A DNA stretch of 35,140 nt from positions 1-35,140 of the forward strand of contig CAUFMB010000022.1 in NCBI GenBank assembly GCA_959026535.1, read 5' to 3'. This DNA comes from an uncultured Collinsella sp. GTDB lineage: Bacteria > Actinomycetota > Coriobacteriia > Coriobacteriales > Coriobacteriaceae. The position numbers and the translations under genes were made by a program. Below the pieces are notes generated by a model, which was not told the origin of the DNA, ran no database searches, and was given only the letters and a program-made list of their open reading frames with translations. Shown here piece after piece: positions 14,235 through 22,324 of this stretch (position 1 is its first letter; each line of letters starts with the position of its first letter).

Positions 14235-15258
14235 AGTCATAACATTCGGTATTCCCTCGTATAACGCCGCCAAGGACATGGACCATTGCATCACCTCCAT
14301 CTTGGAGGGGAGCAATTACGCCACCGATATCGAGATTATCGTGGTGGACGACGGCTCCAAGGACGAGACGGCCGCCAAGGCCGACGAGTGGGAGGCCCGT
14401 TATCCTGGAATCATCCGCGCGGTGCACCAGGAGAACGGCGGCCACGGTATTGCCGTCCTTTCGGGTCTGCGCGAGGCGCAGGGCACCTATTACAAGGTTG
14501 TCGACTCGGACGACTGGCTCGACGGTGCGGCGCTTTCGACCATGCTGTCGATTCTGCGTGGCTTTGAGGAGCGCGACCAGCGCGTCGACCTGTTTATCTC
14601 GAACTACGTGTACGAGAAGGTTTACGAGGGCACGCATACCGCTATTGGCTACAAGTTTGCCCTGCCGCGCAAAAAGATTTTCTCTTGGGACCAGATCGGG
14701 CACTTCCGTCCCGATCAAAATCTGCTCATGCACAGCCTGTGCTATCGCACCGATGTACTGCGCGAGTCCAATCTGCCTATGCCGGCACACACGTTCTACG
14801 TGGATAACATCTACGCATACGTGCCGCTGCCGCGCTGCAAGACCATGTACTACGCCGACATCGACCTCTATCGCTACTTTATCGGTCGCGAGGGCCAGAG
14901 CGTCAATGAGGCCACGATGGTCAAGCGCCTGGGTCAGCAGTTCCGCGTAACGCGCATCATGATGGAATCGTTCCACCTGTACCAGGACGTTGAGTCCTCG
15001 CGTCTGCGTTCGTACATGATGGGTTACTTCACCATGATGATGGCGATTTGCTCGGTGCTCACCAAGCTTTCCGAGGAAGATTGTGCCGATGAGCGCCTGA
15101 AGACGCTGTGGAAGGACCTGAAAGAGTACGACGAGCGCATGTATCGTCGCGCTCGCTACGGCGTGGTCGGATTCTTTACCAACCTGCATGGACGAGCCGG
15201 AGACAAAACCACACTCGGCCTATACCATCTGGCCTCAAAGATCTTCAAATTCAACTAA
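14227..15258 (+). CDS. Family 2 glycosyltransferase
   Basis: 343 residues with a GT-A fold: ITFGIPSYNAA at the start, VVDDGS (39-44), GGHGIAVLSGLREAQG and the metal-binding DSDDW (93-97). The C-terminal half is less typical and contains basic and aromatic segments. It transfers a sugar from a nucleotide donor, and its 8-bp overlap with glf suggests it uses UDP-galactofuranose or builds the same glycan; that is inference from position. The ATG at 14227 lies inside the end of glf. No other polysaccharide genes are adjacent. Confidence 0.85.
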   Translation: MHKVITFGIPSYNAAKDMDHCITSILEGSNYATDIEIIVVDDGSKDETAAKADEWEARYPGIIRAVHQENGGHGIAVLSGLREAQGTYYKVVDSDDWLDGAALSTMLSILRGFEERDQRVDLFISNYVYEKVYEGTHTAIGYKFALPRKKIFSWDQIGHFRPDQNLLMHSLCYRTDVLRESNLPMPAHTFYVDNIYAYVPLPRCKTMYYADIDLYRYFIGREGQSVNEATMVKRLGQQFRVTRIMMESFHLYQDVESSRLRSYMMGYFTMMMAICSVLTKLSEEDCADERLKTLWKDLKEYDERMYRRARYGVVGFFTNLHGRAGDKTTLGLYHLASKIFKFN

Positions 15259-15290
15259 CTGCTGAGTAATCGCTGCTGATAGGTTGACTG

Positions 15291-15400
15291 GGCCCCTTGG
15301 CCTTTAGTTTGCTACTGCGAACAGTCCTGCTCGCACGGAAAGCACATTAAGTGCTTTCCGGCTCGTGCGGAACTTGTATCAAACTAAAGGCCAAGGGGCC
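15291..15400. repeat. Nested palindrome 3' of the glycosyltransferase
   Basis: Perfect 20-bp arms (15291-15310 and 15381-15400, ggccccttggcctttagttt and its complement) enclose an inner perfect 10-bp stem (cggaaagcac / gtgctttccg, 15336-15360, loop attaa). It lies 32 bp after the glycosyltransferase stop, between convergent genes. Confidence 0.85.
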
Positions 15401-15505
15401 TCTGCTATAAGAATCGATTGTCAGACTGTCTGAATTTGAAGATCTTAGACGCGCGGTACACAGGGGCCTGGGCTGAAAATAATTTAGTTGGTAGTCGGTT
15501 GGGGA

Positions 15506-15610
15506 CGGGCGGGCGTTACGTTTGTCGCGAGTTCCGCATGCAAAGAAGGCCACTTAATGTGGCCTTCGTCTTGCATAGGACTGTAGAGCAGCAAACGTAA
15601 CGCCCGCCCG
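15506..15610. repeat. Nested palindrome 3' of the P1-type peptidase
   Basis: Perfect 19-bp arms (15506-15524 and 15592-15610) enclose atgcaa/ttgcat and gaaggccac/gtggccttc (15545-15567, loop ttaat). Further out, gtcggt and accgac can also pair. It lies 23 bp beyond the peptidase stop on the minus strand. It has the same architecture as the palindrome at 15291-15400 but unrelated arm sequence. Confidence 0.85.
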
Positions 15611-15633
15611 CCTCCGACCGACGGTCGAGTGGG

Positions 15634-16635
15634 CTACTTTGCGGCGCCGGGGATGCCGTGGGAGGTTTTGGCGGTTTTGGCTCCGTTTACGATGGCGGTT
15701 TGCAAAGCCCTTACGGCGAGCATGCCCAACAGGTCCAAGGGAACGGCGGCGCTTGCCTGGGTTCCCAACTTGCCGCTGGCGAGGGTGTAGATGGTGTCGC
15801 CGTCGTTGGTGGTGTGCGTGGGGCGGATGGCGTGCGCATAGGCGTCTGCTGCCATTTGGGAGACCTTGGTGGCCTGCGCCTTGGTGAGCTCAACGTTGGT
15901 GACGATGCAGCTGATGGTGGTGTTGGTGCGGTCGAGCGGCATTTGCATGGAGCCGGCGGCGGCAAAGGCTGCGAGCTCCATGTCGACGATCTGGTCGCTA
16001 TCGGCTGCGGCGCGCATGCCAGCGACCCATTCACCGGTGAAGGGGTCGACGATATTGCCGCAGGCGTTGACCGAGACCACGGCACCCACCTTAACAGGGC
16101 CGAGTGCCACGGCGGCAGCGCCTAGGCCGGCCTTCATGCAGGTGGCGGGGCCCATGAGCTTGCCCACCGTGGCACCGGTGCCGGCGCCTACGTTGCCCTG
16201 CTCGAGCGTGGTGGGGGTGTTGTCGAGCGCCTCGCGCACGGCGGAGATGCCAGCCTCAATGTCGGGGCGTACGGTGGGGTCGCCAAAGGCGAGGTCGAAG
16301 ATGCAGCTAGAGCACACGATGGGCACTTGCGTGGGGCCGACGGGAAGGCCGATGCCGCGGCTCTCAAGCTCGCGAGCGACGCCGCTTGCAGCCTCGAGGC
16401 CAAAGGCCGATCCACCCGAAAGGCAGACGGCGTGGACCTTGTCGACGGTGTTCTCGGGTCGCAGCAGGTCGGTTTCGCGCGATGCTGGAGCACCGCCGCG
16501 AACGTCAACGCCGCCGGTGGCGCCCTCGGGTGCCACGATTACGGTGCAACCGGTGCCGGCCTCCTCGTCCGTATAGTTGCCATAGCAAAAGCCATCGACA
16601 TCGCAGACGTCAATGGCCTCGAGCAGTGTATCCAT
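15634..16635 (-). CDS. P1-family (S58/DmpA-like) peptidase
   Basis: 333 residues with the features of the self-cleaving P1/DmpA/NylC group: VHAVCLSGGSAFGLEAASGV, GNVGAGTGATVGK, and the processing site around Asn238-Thr239 in DRTNTTISCIVTN, where chain cleavage exposes a Thr nucleophile. Members are aminopeptidases or amide hydrolases of varied specificity; the substrate here is unknown. There is no signal peptide, so it is cytoplasmic. The ribosome site AGGAG precedes the ATG. It is the last of the minus-strand run and 101 bp after maf. Confidence 0.88.
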   Translation of the reverse strand: MDTLLEAIDVCDVDGFCYGNYTDEEAGTGCTVIVAPEGATGGVDVRGGAPASRETDLLRPENTVDKVHAVCLSGGSAFGLEAASGVARELESRGIGLPVGPTQVPIVCSSCIFDLAFGDPTVRPDIEAGISAVREALDNTPTTLEQGNVGAGTGATVGKLMGPATCMKAGLGAAAVALGPVKVGAVVSVNACGNIVDPFTGEWVAGMRAAADSDQIVDMELAAFAAAGSMQMPLDRTNTTISCIVTNVELTKAQATKVSQMAADAYAHAIRPTHTTNDGDTIYTLASGKLGTQASAAVPLDLLGMLAVRALQTAIVNGAKTAKTSHGIPGAAK

Positions 16636-16736
16636 GTTTAACTCCTATCGGTTTTCCGCCGCGCCTTGTGCCCGGTCGGGATCCGTACGGTACGCCAAAA
16701 TTGTAGGCGCCGGGGGATACCCAGCGCCAGATGCAA

Positions 16737-17318
16737 TTACGAGAGTTTTTGAATCGCGCGCGCGACGCGGGCGATGGGTAGGCCCACCACGTTATAGAAG
16801 TCGCCCGAAATATCGTGCACGAGCATGCGTCCTCCTGTGCCCTGAATGCCGTAGGCGCCGGCCTTGTCCATGGGCTCACCCGAGGCGACGTAGTGCTCGA
16901 TCTGCTCGTCGGTGAGCTCATAGAACGTCACATCGGTCACATCGACAAACGACAGGTTCTCGGCGGCATGCGGGGCGGCCGTATCGCCTGCCTTAACGAT
17001 GCAGACGCCGGTTGCGACCTGGTGCGTGCGGCCCGAAAGCTCACGGAGCATAGTGCGCGCCTCGTCCTCGGTTGCCGGCTTGCCCAGAATCTTGCCGTCA
17101 AAGGTGACGATGGTGTCGGCCGCGACCGTCAGCTCATTGGGCTCGGCATACTCGGCAGCAACGGCAGCCGCCTTGGCGCGTGCCAAGCGCTCGACAAGCG
17201 TGAGCGGGGCCTCGCCATCAAAGGGCGTTTCGTCGATATCCGCGGGAATCACGCGAATGTTGTAGCCTGCCTCGCGCATCAGCTCTATGCGGCGCGGCGA
17301 TTGCGAAGCCAAAATCAT
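16737..17318 (-). CDS. maf: Maf-type nucleoside triphosphate pyrophosphatase
   Basis: 193 residues starting with the classic LASQSPRR motif (3-10). IDE (residues 28-30) is followed by the conserved AADTIVTFDGKILGKP block and a QIEHYV...DKAGAYGIQG segment. Maf proteins hydrolyse non-canonical or pyrimidine NTPs to monophosphates. The ATG overlaps the stop of the upstream DJ-1/PfpI gene (ATGA), indicating translational coupling. Confidence 0.93.
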   Translation of the reverse strand: MILASQSPRRIELMREAGYNIRVIPADIDETPFDGEAPLTLVERLARAKAAAVAAEYAEPNELTVAADTIVTFDGKILGKPATEDEARTMLRELSGRTHQVATGVCIVKAGDTAAPHAAENLSFVDVTDVTFYELTDEQIEHYVASGEPMDKAGAYGIQGTGGRMLVHDISGDFYNVVGLPIARVARAIQKLS

Positions 17319-17857
17319 AGTTGGATGCCCTCGGCGACCTTCTCGACGGCCTTGTCGCCGGCGAGCGTGCGCAGCAGCTCCAATGCAAAGGGGAGGGACT
17401 GTGCCATGCCGCTGGCAGTGATGATGTTGCCGTCTTGCGTGACCTTCTCGCCGGTATAGGCGCCTTCGGGGAAGCTTTTCTCAAAGCCAGGGAAGCACGT
17501 GGCATGGCGCCCCTCGAGCAGGTCGAGCTCGCCCAGGATAAACGGGGCGGCGCAGATGGCGGCGACGTGCTTGGTTGCGGCGAACTCGCAGACCACGTCG
17601 CAGACGCGCTGATCTGCGCGCAGGTTGGTGGCACCGGGCAGGCCGCCGGGCAGCACGACGCAGTCGTACTCGTCAAAGTTGATCTCATCAAAGAGCGCAT
17701 CGCAGGTCACGGGGATCTGCAGCGAGCTTACGACCTCGCGCGTGGGCATGATCGAGACGAGCGTGGCACGCACGCCGCCGCGACGCATGACATCGACCAT
17801 GGTCAAGCATTCAATAGTTTCAAAGCCATCGGCGGCGAGAACGGCAACGCTGGGCAT
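17315..17857 (-). CDS. DJ-1/PfpI-family protein (YajL/ThiJ-like)
   Basis: 180 residues. The fold markers are VAVLAADGFETIE (Glu14), VVLPGGLPGATNL and the nucleophile elbow AAICAAP with Cys102. This is the DJ-1/YajL subgroup, usually linked to repair of glycation or oxidative damage, though roles vary. The start at 17857 follows AAAGGA; an upstream Met at 17881 is in frame but less likely. It is the first gene of a pair with maf (4-bp ATGA overlap). Confidence 0.9.
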   Translation of the reverse strand: MPSVAVLAADGFETIECLTMVDVMRRGGVRATLVSIMPTREVVSSLQIPVTCDALFDEINFDEYDCVVLPGGLPGATNLRADQRVCDVVCEFAATKHVAAICAAPFILGELDLLEGRHATCFPGFEKSFPEGAYTGEKVTQDGNIITASGMAQSLPFALELLRTLAGDKAVEKVAEGIQL

Positions 17858-17963
17858 GAGGGTTCCTTTCATAGGCGGCATACAATTAGCCGTCTTATAC
17901 CCCGAAGACTTCCGCTTGCCACGCTCGATTTCCCAATGATTTTTCTGAGCAATGATTAAGTGG

Positions 17964-19277
17964 CTAGTTGCGTCTAAGGTGGACGACGGTCTCGCAGTGG
18001 AAGGTTTGTGGGAACAGGTCGACTGGCGCGATCTTTACGGGGGAGAAGGTGCCTTCTTCGACAAAGCGTTTGAGATCGCGCGCCAGGGTGGCCGGGTCGC
18101 AGCTCACGTAGGCGACATCGCGAGCGCTCGTGCTGGCGATAAGGTCGATGGCTTCGGGGGCGAGGCCTGCGCGCGGCGGGTCGACCACCAAGACGTCGGC
18201 ATCCAGGTCGGGGAACTCGCGCACCGCGTCTCCGCCAATGACGTCGACGTTATCAAGCTTGTTGATCTCCAGGTTACGGCGCAGGTCGCGCACGGCGGGG
18301 CCGTAGGCCTCGACGGCGGCGACAAAGTCGCAGCGGCGGGCGAGCGGCAGGGTAAAGGTGCCGGCACCGCAGTACAGGTCCACGGCAAGCTCGTCTTCCT
18401 GCGGATCGAGCGCTTCCATGACAAGCTCGATCAAAATCTCGGCACCCTTGGTGTTGACCTGGAAAAAAGACGGGGCAGACAAGCGCATCTGACCCTCGGC
18501 GATATTCTCGGTCCATGAGCCCTCACCGGCGAGCATCTCCACCTTAGAGACACGGCGGGCCTTCTTTTCGCCCTTGCTCATCACGCGCACGATGCTCGTG
18601 GGATGAGCGGCGTCCGCCAGCACGCGGGAGACCTGCGAGCGCGGAAAAGAGCCTGTCGGCGTCCAGAGTGCGACCTCGAGTGCCTTGGTGCGGCGCGATG
18701 CGCGAATGCCCACGCGTTCGAGCCCCAAGTCATGGCTGCCGCTTAGATAGTTAAGTGCGCCGACGACCGATTTGAGTGCCTTCGGGAAGCGCTTATCGAA
18801 CAGCGGACACATATCGACGGTCACGATTTTGCTGGGGTCGACACCGTGCATGCCAAGGCGCACGCGACCGTTGACGACGGTCGGTTCGAGCTCGATTTTA
18901 TTGCGGTAGCCCCAGTCGTCCTTGGTGTGGCAGATGGGCTGTACCAACTCATCGACCTGCTCAGGAGCGAACTTGCCGATGCGCTCGAGCGTGGAGCGCA
19001 GGTTTTGCTCCTTGGCAGCGAGCTGTGCCGTGCGTGAGAGATTGCCCCACGAGCAGCCGCCGCAGATGCCCACGAAGGGGCAGGGAGGCTGAATGCGATT
19101 GGGGCTTGGCTCCAGAATCTCGGTGGTGCGGGCGCGCATGAATGACTTGCCGTCCTGTACGACCTCGGCCTCGACGGTGTCGCCTGCCACGGCACCCTGC
19201 ACAAAGACGGCCTTGCCGTTGTCGGCGTGCGCCAGCCCGTCGGCGCCGTAGGTCATCGATTCTATAGTGAGCTTCAT
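17964..19277 (-). CDS. 23S rRNA (uracil-5-)-methyltransferase, RlmD/TrmA family
   Basis: 437 residues. An N-terminal TRAM RNA-binding domain (about 1-57) is followed by the iron-sulfur cysteines Cys66, Cys72 and Cys75 (CPFVGICGGC) with a later MCP cysteine. The SAM-binding motif is VDLYCGAGTFTLPLA, and the catalytic block is VVDPPRAG then YVSCDPATLARD. This family methylates U1939 (RlmD) or another 23S uridine; the cluster plus TRAM domain favours an RlmD/RlmCD-like enzyme. The start at 19277 is preferred (CAGGA upstream) over 19313. Confidence 0.9.
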   Translation of the reverse strand: MKLTIESMTYGADGLAHADNGKAVFVQGAVAGDTVEAEVVQDGKSFMRARTTEILEPSPNRIQPPCPFVGICGGCSWGNLSRTAQLAAKEQNLRSTLERIGKFAPEQVDELVQPICHTKDDWGYRNKIELEPTVVNGRVRLGMHGVDPSKIVTVDMCPLFDKRFPKALKSVVGALNYLSGSHDLGLERVGIRASRRTKALEVALWTPTGSFPRSQVSRVLADAAHPTSIVRVMSKGEKKARRVSKVEMLAGEGSWTENIAEGQMRLSAPSFFQVNTKGAEILIELVMEALDPQEDELAVDLYCGAGTFTLPLARRCDFVAAVEAYGPAVRDLRRNLEINKLDNVDVIGGDAVREFPDLDADVLVVDPPRAGLAPEAIDLIASTSARDVAYVSCDPATLARDLKRFVEEGTFSPVKIAPVDLFPQTFHCETVVHLRRN

Positions 19278-19323
19278 ATTCCTGCCTGTCATTCGCGTTG
19301 TTGTTCGCACCATGGTAGCAGGG

Positions 19324-19367
19324 AAAAGCGCCCCGCATCCGAGGCTTTCCTCAAATGCGGGGCGCTT
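19324..19367 (-). terminator. Terminator of ppk
   Basis: A 13-bp perfect stem aagcgccccgcat / atgcggggcgctt (19326-19338, 19355-19367) with a small inner gagg/cctc stem and U residues on the minus-strand exit side. It lies between ppk and the rRNA methyltransferase gene. Confidence 0.85.
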
Positions 19368-19390
19368 CTACAAACTGCTTCTACAAACGA

Positions 19391-21799
19391 CTATTTCGTC
19401 TTGCCGGTAATGAGCGTCTTAAGACCCAGGCCGATCAGACCCAGGCCCATGCGCACGCGGCCGGGGCGATGGCGCTCGATGGCCTTGGTCTTGCCAGCGG
19501 GCTTATCGCGACGGGCGCTCGTCTCGGGTGCGGGCTTGGTGACCTGCGGATCGGGCTGAGGTGCAGGTGCAGGCTCGGGCTCAATGACGGTCGCCTGGAC
19601 CTCTTGGACCTTGGGTGCTACTGGCTGCGGCTCGGCCTCGGAGGCAGGTTCCGCCTCAATGACGGGCCCGGGCGCGGCCTCGGCGTTGCGATAGGCGCGC
19701 TCCAGCAGGGCTTCCTGTGAGTTGAAGGGTTTCTCACCCTCTGCACGCTCCACGGGGACCCAGGTGCCGTCGCTCGTGAGGCTGCGGGCCTTCACGTTGT
19801 CGCGCAGCTGCATGCCCATGTACTCGTGCACCAGGGCGCGGCAGGTGGGGTCGAGCACGGGGAAGGCAATCTCCACGCGGTGCTCGGTGTTGCGCGTCAT
19901 CATGTCTGCCGAGCTCAGGTAAATCATGTCCGAGTCCACGCCGAAAGCATAGACGCGCGCGTGCTCCAAAAAGCGTCCGACGATGGAGCGGACATGCACG
20001 TTCTCGGTCTTGCCCGGAACACCGGGCTTGAGGCACGAGATGCCTCGGATGATCATGTCTACGCGCACGCCGGCACACGATGCCTCGGCGATCTTGTCGA
20101 TAACCTCGCGGTCGGTCAGCGAGTTGAGCTTAAAGAACACGCGGGCGGGCTCGCCGGCAAGGGCGCGCTGGATCTCGCGGTCAAGCCCGCGCATGATGAG
20201 CGGTTTCAGTCCGACGGGCGCCACACCCAGGAAGCGGTAGTCGCCGCGCAGGTTGCCCAGCGACAGGTTGCGGAAGAACAGGTTGGCGTCCTCGCCGATG
20301 CCGGGATGGGCTGTCATGAGCATAAAGTCGCTGTAGAGTTTGGCCGTCTTCTCGTTAAAGTTGCCGGTGCCCAAAAGTGTGAGGCGCGTTAGCGCCATGC
20401 CCTCGCGATAGGTGAGCTGGCAGATCTTTGAGTGGCATTTAAAGCCCTCGGAACCATAGATGACGGTGCAGCCGGCCTCTTCCAGGCGCTCGGCCCACTC
20501 GATGTTGTTCTGCTCGTCAAAGCGTGCGCGGAGCTCCATGAGCACCGTGACCTCTTTGCCGTTCTCGGCAGCATCGATCAGCGACTCGCATAGGCGGCTC
20601 TGCTTGGCCACGCGGTAGAGCGTGATGCGCAACGAGATGCACTCGGGGTCGTAGGCTGCTTCGTGCACCAGGTCCAAGAACGGGTTCATGGCCTCGTAAG
20701 GGTAGAAGAGCAGCTTGTCGTGCTGCAGCACCTGCTCGCGGATGGAGCGGGTCATGTCGATGGTGGGATTGGGCTGCGGCTTAAACGGCGTAAAGAGCAG
20801 CTCGTTGCGCAGGTGCTCGGGAATCTTGCCCTCAATGCCAAAGACGTAGCCCAGGTTGAGCGGGATATCGCAGGTAAAGACCGAGCGACGCGAAAGCTCG
20901 AGCGCCTTGCGGATAGTCTTGAGCGTCGCCTTCTCGAGCGATCCCGAGACCGCGAGCACTACCGGCTGCAGGCGCAGGCGCTTCTTGAGAATGCGCTTCA
21001 TGTGCTGGCGGTAGTCCTCTTCCTCCTCGACGCCCTCGCCGTCCGGATCGATGTCAGCGTTGCGGGTGACGCGGATCAGCGCACGATCCAGCGGCTTATA
21101 GGAGCCAAAGCAGCTGTCCAGGCAGGCGAGGATGACGTCCTCGAGCAAGATGTAGGAGTAGGTGCCGGTGGGCGAGGGGATCTCGACCACGCGGTTCATC
21201 GAGGCGGGAATCTCGATAAGGCCCAGCAGGCTCTCCTCGTCGGTGGCACCGTCCAGACCACAGGCCAGATAGAGCGCGCCATTGCGCAGGTTGGGGAAGG
21301 GGTGGCGAGGATCGATGACCAGCGGCGAGATGACCGGTGACACGTAGGCCTGGAAGTAGCGGGTTACAAAGGTGCGCTCCTCGGGCGTAAGCGAATCGAT
21401 GCGGGCGCGGTGAACGCCCAAGGTGTCGAGCTTGCCCTCGATGCTCTTAAAGATGGACTCCCAACGGGTAAGGAGCCCGGGCATTTCGGCCATGACAGCA
21501 TCGACCTGTTCGGAGGCGGTCATATTGCTCTTGTTGTCGACAGGTTGTTTTTTGAGCTCCGCCAGATCGGACAGGCCGCCCACGCGCACCATAAGGAACT
21601 CGTCGAGGTTGGACTCGAAGATCGAGACGAACTTTAGTCGCTCGAATAACGGAACGGTTTCGTCGAAGGCTTCGTCGAGCACGCGGTTGTCAAAGCGTAG
21701 CCAGCTGAGCTCTCGGTTTTGCGTGTACGAGAAGTCGCGCGGCGGTTTGCGCAGCTTTGCGGCGGCTTGCTTCTTTTCGATTTTGCTCGGCATATGCAT
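19391..21799 (-). CDS. ppk1: Polyphosphate kinase 1 with a long C-terminal tail
   Basis: About 802 residues. The N-terminal domain begins NRELSWLRFDNRVLDEA with FVSIFESNLDEFLMVR. The catalytic core has the phospho-His region GFKCHSKICQL and the RFLEHARVYAFG block. It reversibly builds polyphosphate from ATP at the membrane. The conserved enzyme ends near residue 705; about 97 more residues follow, first a Pro/Glu/Ala-rich, probably disordered stretch, then a basic segment and a Gly/Leu-rich end (MGLGLIGLGLKTLITGKTK). Such a tail is not part of typical PPK1. The start is ambiguous: ATG at 21799 or 21793. Transcribed alone. Confidence 0.95.
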   Translation of the reverse strand: MHMPSKIEKKQAAAKLRKPPRDFSYTQNRELSWLRFDNRVLDEAFDETVPLFERLKFVSIFESNLDEFLMVRVGGLSDLAELKKQPVDNKSNMTASEQVDAVMAEMPGLLTRWESIFKSIEGKLDTLGVHRARIDSLTPEERTFVTRYFQAYVSPVISPLVIDPRHPFPNLRNGALYLACGLDGATDEESLLGLIEIPASMNRVVEIPSPTGTYSYILLEDVILACLDSCFGSYKPLDRALIRVTRNADIDPDGEGVEEEEDYRQHMKRILKKRLRLQPVVLAVSGSLEKATLKTIRKALELSRRSVFTCDIPLNLGYVFGIEGKIPEHLRNELLFTPFKPQPNPTIDMTRSIREQVLQHDKLLFYPYEAMNPFLDLVHEAAYDPECISLRITLYRVAKQSRLCESLIDAAENGKEVTVLMELRARFDEQNNIEWAERLEEAGCTVIYGSEGFKCHSKICQLTYREGMALTRLTLLGTGNFNEKTAKLYSDFMLMTAHPGIGEDANLFFRNLSLGNLRGDYRFLGVAPVGLKPLIMRGLDREIQRALAGEPARVFFKLNSLTDREVIDKIAEASCAGVRVDMIIRGISCLKPGVPGKTENVHVRSIVGRFLEHARVYAFGVDSDMIYLSSADMMTRNTEHRVEIAFPVLDPTCRALVHEYMGMQLRDNVKARSLTSDGTWVPVERAEGEKPFNSQEALLERAYRNAEAAPGPVIEAEPASEAEPQPVAPKVQEVQATVIEPEPAPAPQPDPQVTKPAPETSARRDKPAGKTKAIERHRPGRVRMGLGLIGLGLKTLITGKTK

Positions 21800-22195
21800 C
21801 TGTCCGTTCAGTCCCCACAAGGGACGGTAGCCTAACACTAATCACTATTGTCTCAATTTAGTCGACCGCTGGCACGGACGTATCGCGTGAACGGTATCTT
21901 TACCTACTTCTTACGCTGACAAGTCATAGGACTGACGTCCTGCTCGTCTGCAAGCGGTCTATATCCTCACTCAACTGGTACGTAAGTGTGAATAAGAATG
22001 ATGGATAGCTGAATATCATTGAATGCAGGCGGAAACGTAAACAAACATCATTTATATACATAAAACCGATTTAGCTATGCAATTCTGAATCAAAAGTTTA
22101 GAGATGCAATTGCAAATAGTTTTTTGGAAAAAAGAGCGTTTACCTTAGAAAAGTTACTTTAGAACGCCGAAGTACATTATGGGGGAATCTCGTGC
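21800..22195. other. AT-rich divergent intergenic region, ppk / arcA1
   Basis: No gene is visible. The sequence is much more AT-rich than its surroundings. It contains one tgaacgg box (21888-21894) and two atgcaatt octamers (22077-22084, 22104-22111). A third atgcaatt lies at 25165-25172, about the same distance (271 against 272 bp) from the arcA2 start as the 22077 copy is from the arcA1 start. This suggests shared regulatory sequence. Confidence 0.4.
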
Positions 22196-22267
22196 GATAT
22201 ACCGTTCATCGCACTTTGTTGACCGTTCGGGGGCGAGGTGGAATTGCGGGTGGAATTTGGATATAAC
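22196..22267 (+). promoter_or_regulatory. arcA1 promoter with 21-bp-spaced CCGTTC pair
   Basis: CCGTTCA at 22202 and CCGTTCG at 22223 are 21 bp apart. The second box runs into GGGGGCGAGGTGGAA, which is identical in the arcA2 promoter. TGGAAT (22239-22244), a 17-bp spacer and TATAAC (22262-22267) make a weak -35/-10 pair. The proximal box abuts the -35, as expected for an activator. Confidence 0.7.
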
Positions 22268-22324
22268 TAGAGCTGTCAGCAAGCAGCGTCCGCTATGGAA
22301 GGGCGCTGAGAGATTCGGCCGAAA

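Noticed and set aside
15291..15610. Paired palindromes as a CRISPR array or miniature transposon
   Set aside because: The arms are unrelated, there are only two elements, there is no spacer regularity, and no flanking target duplication was seen.
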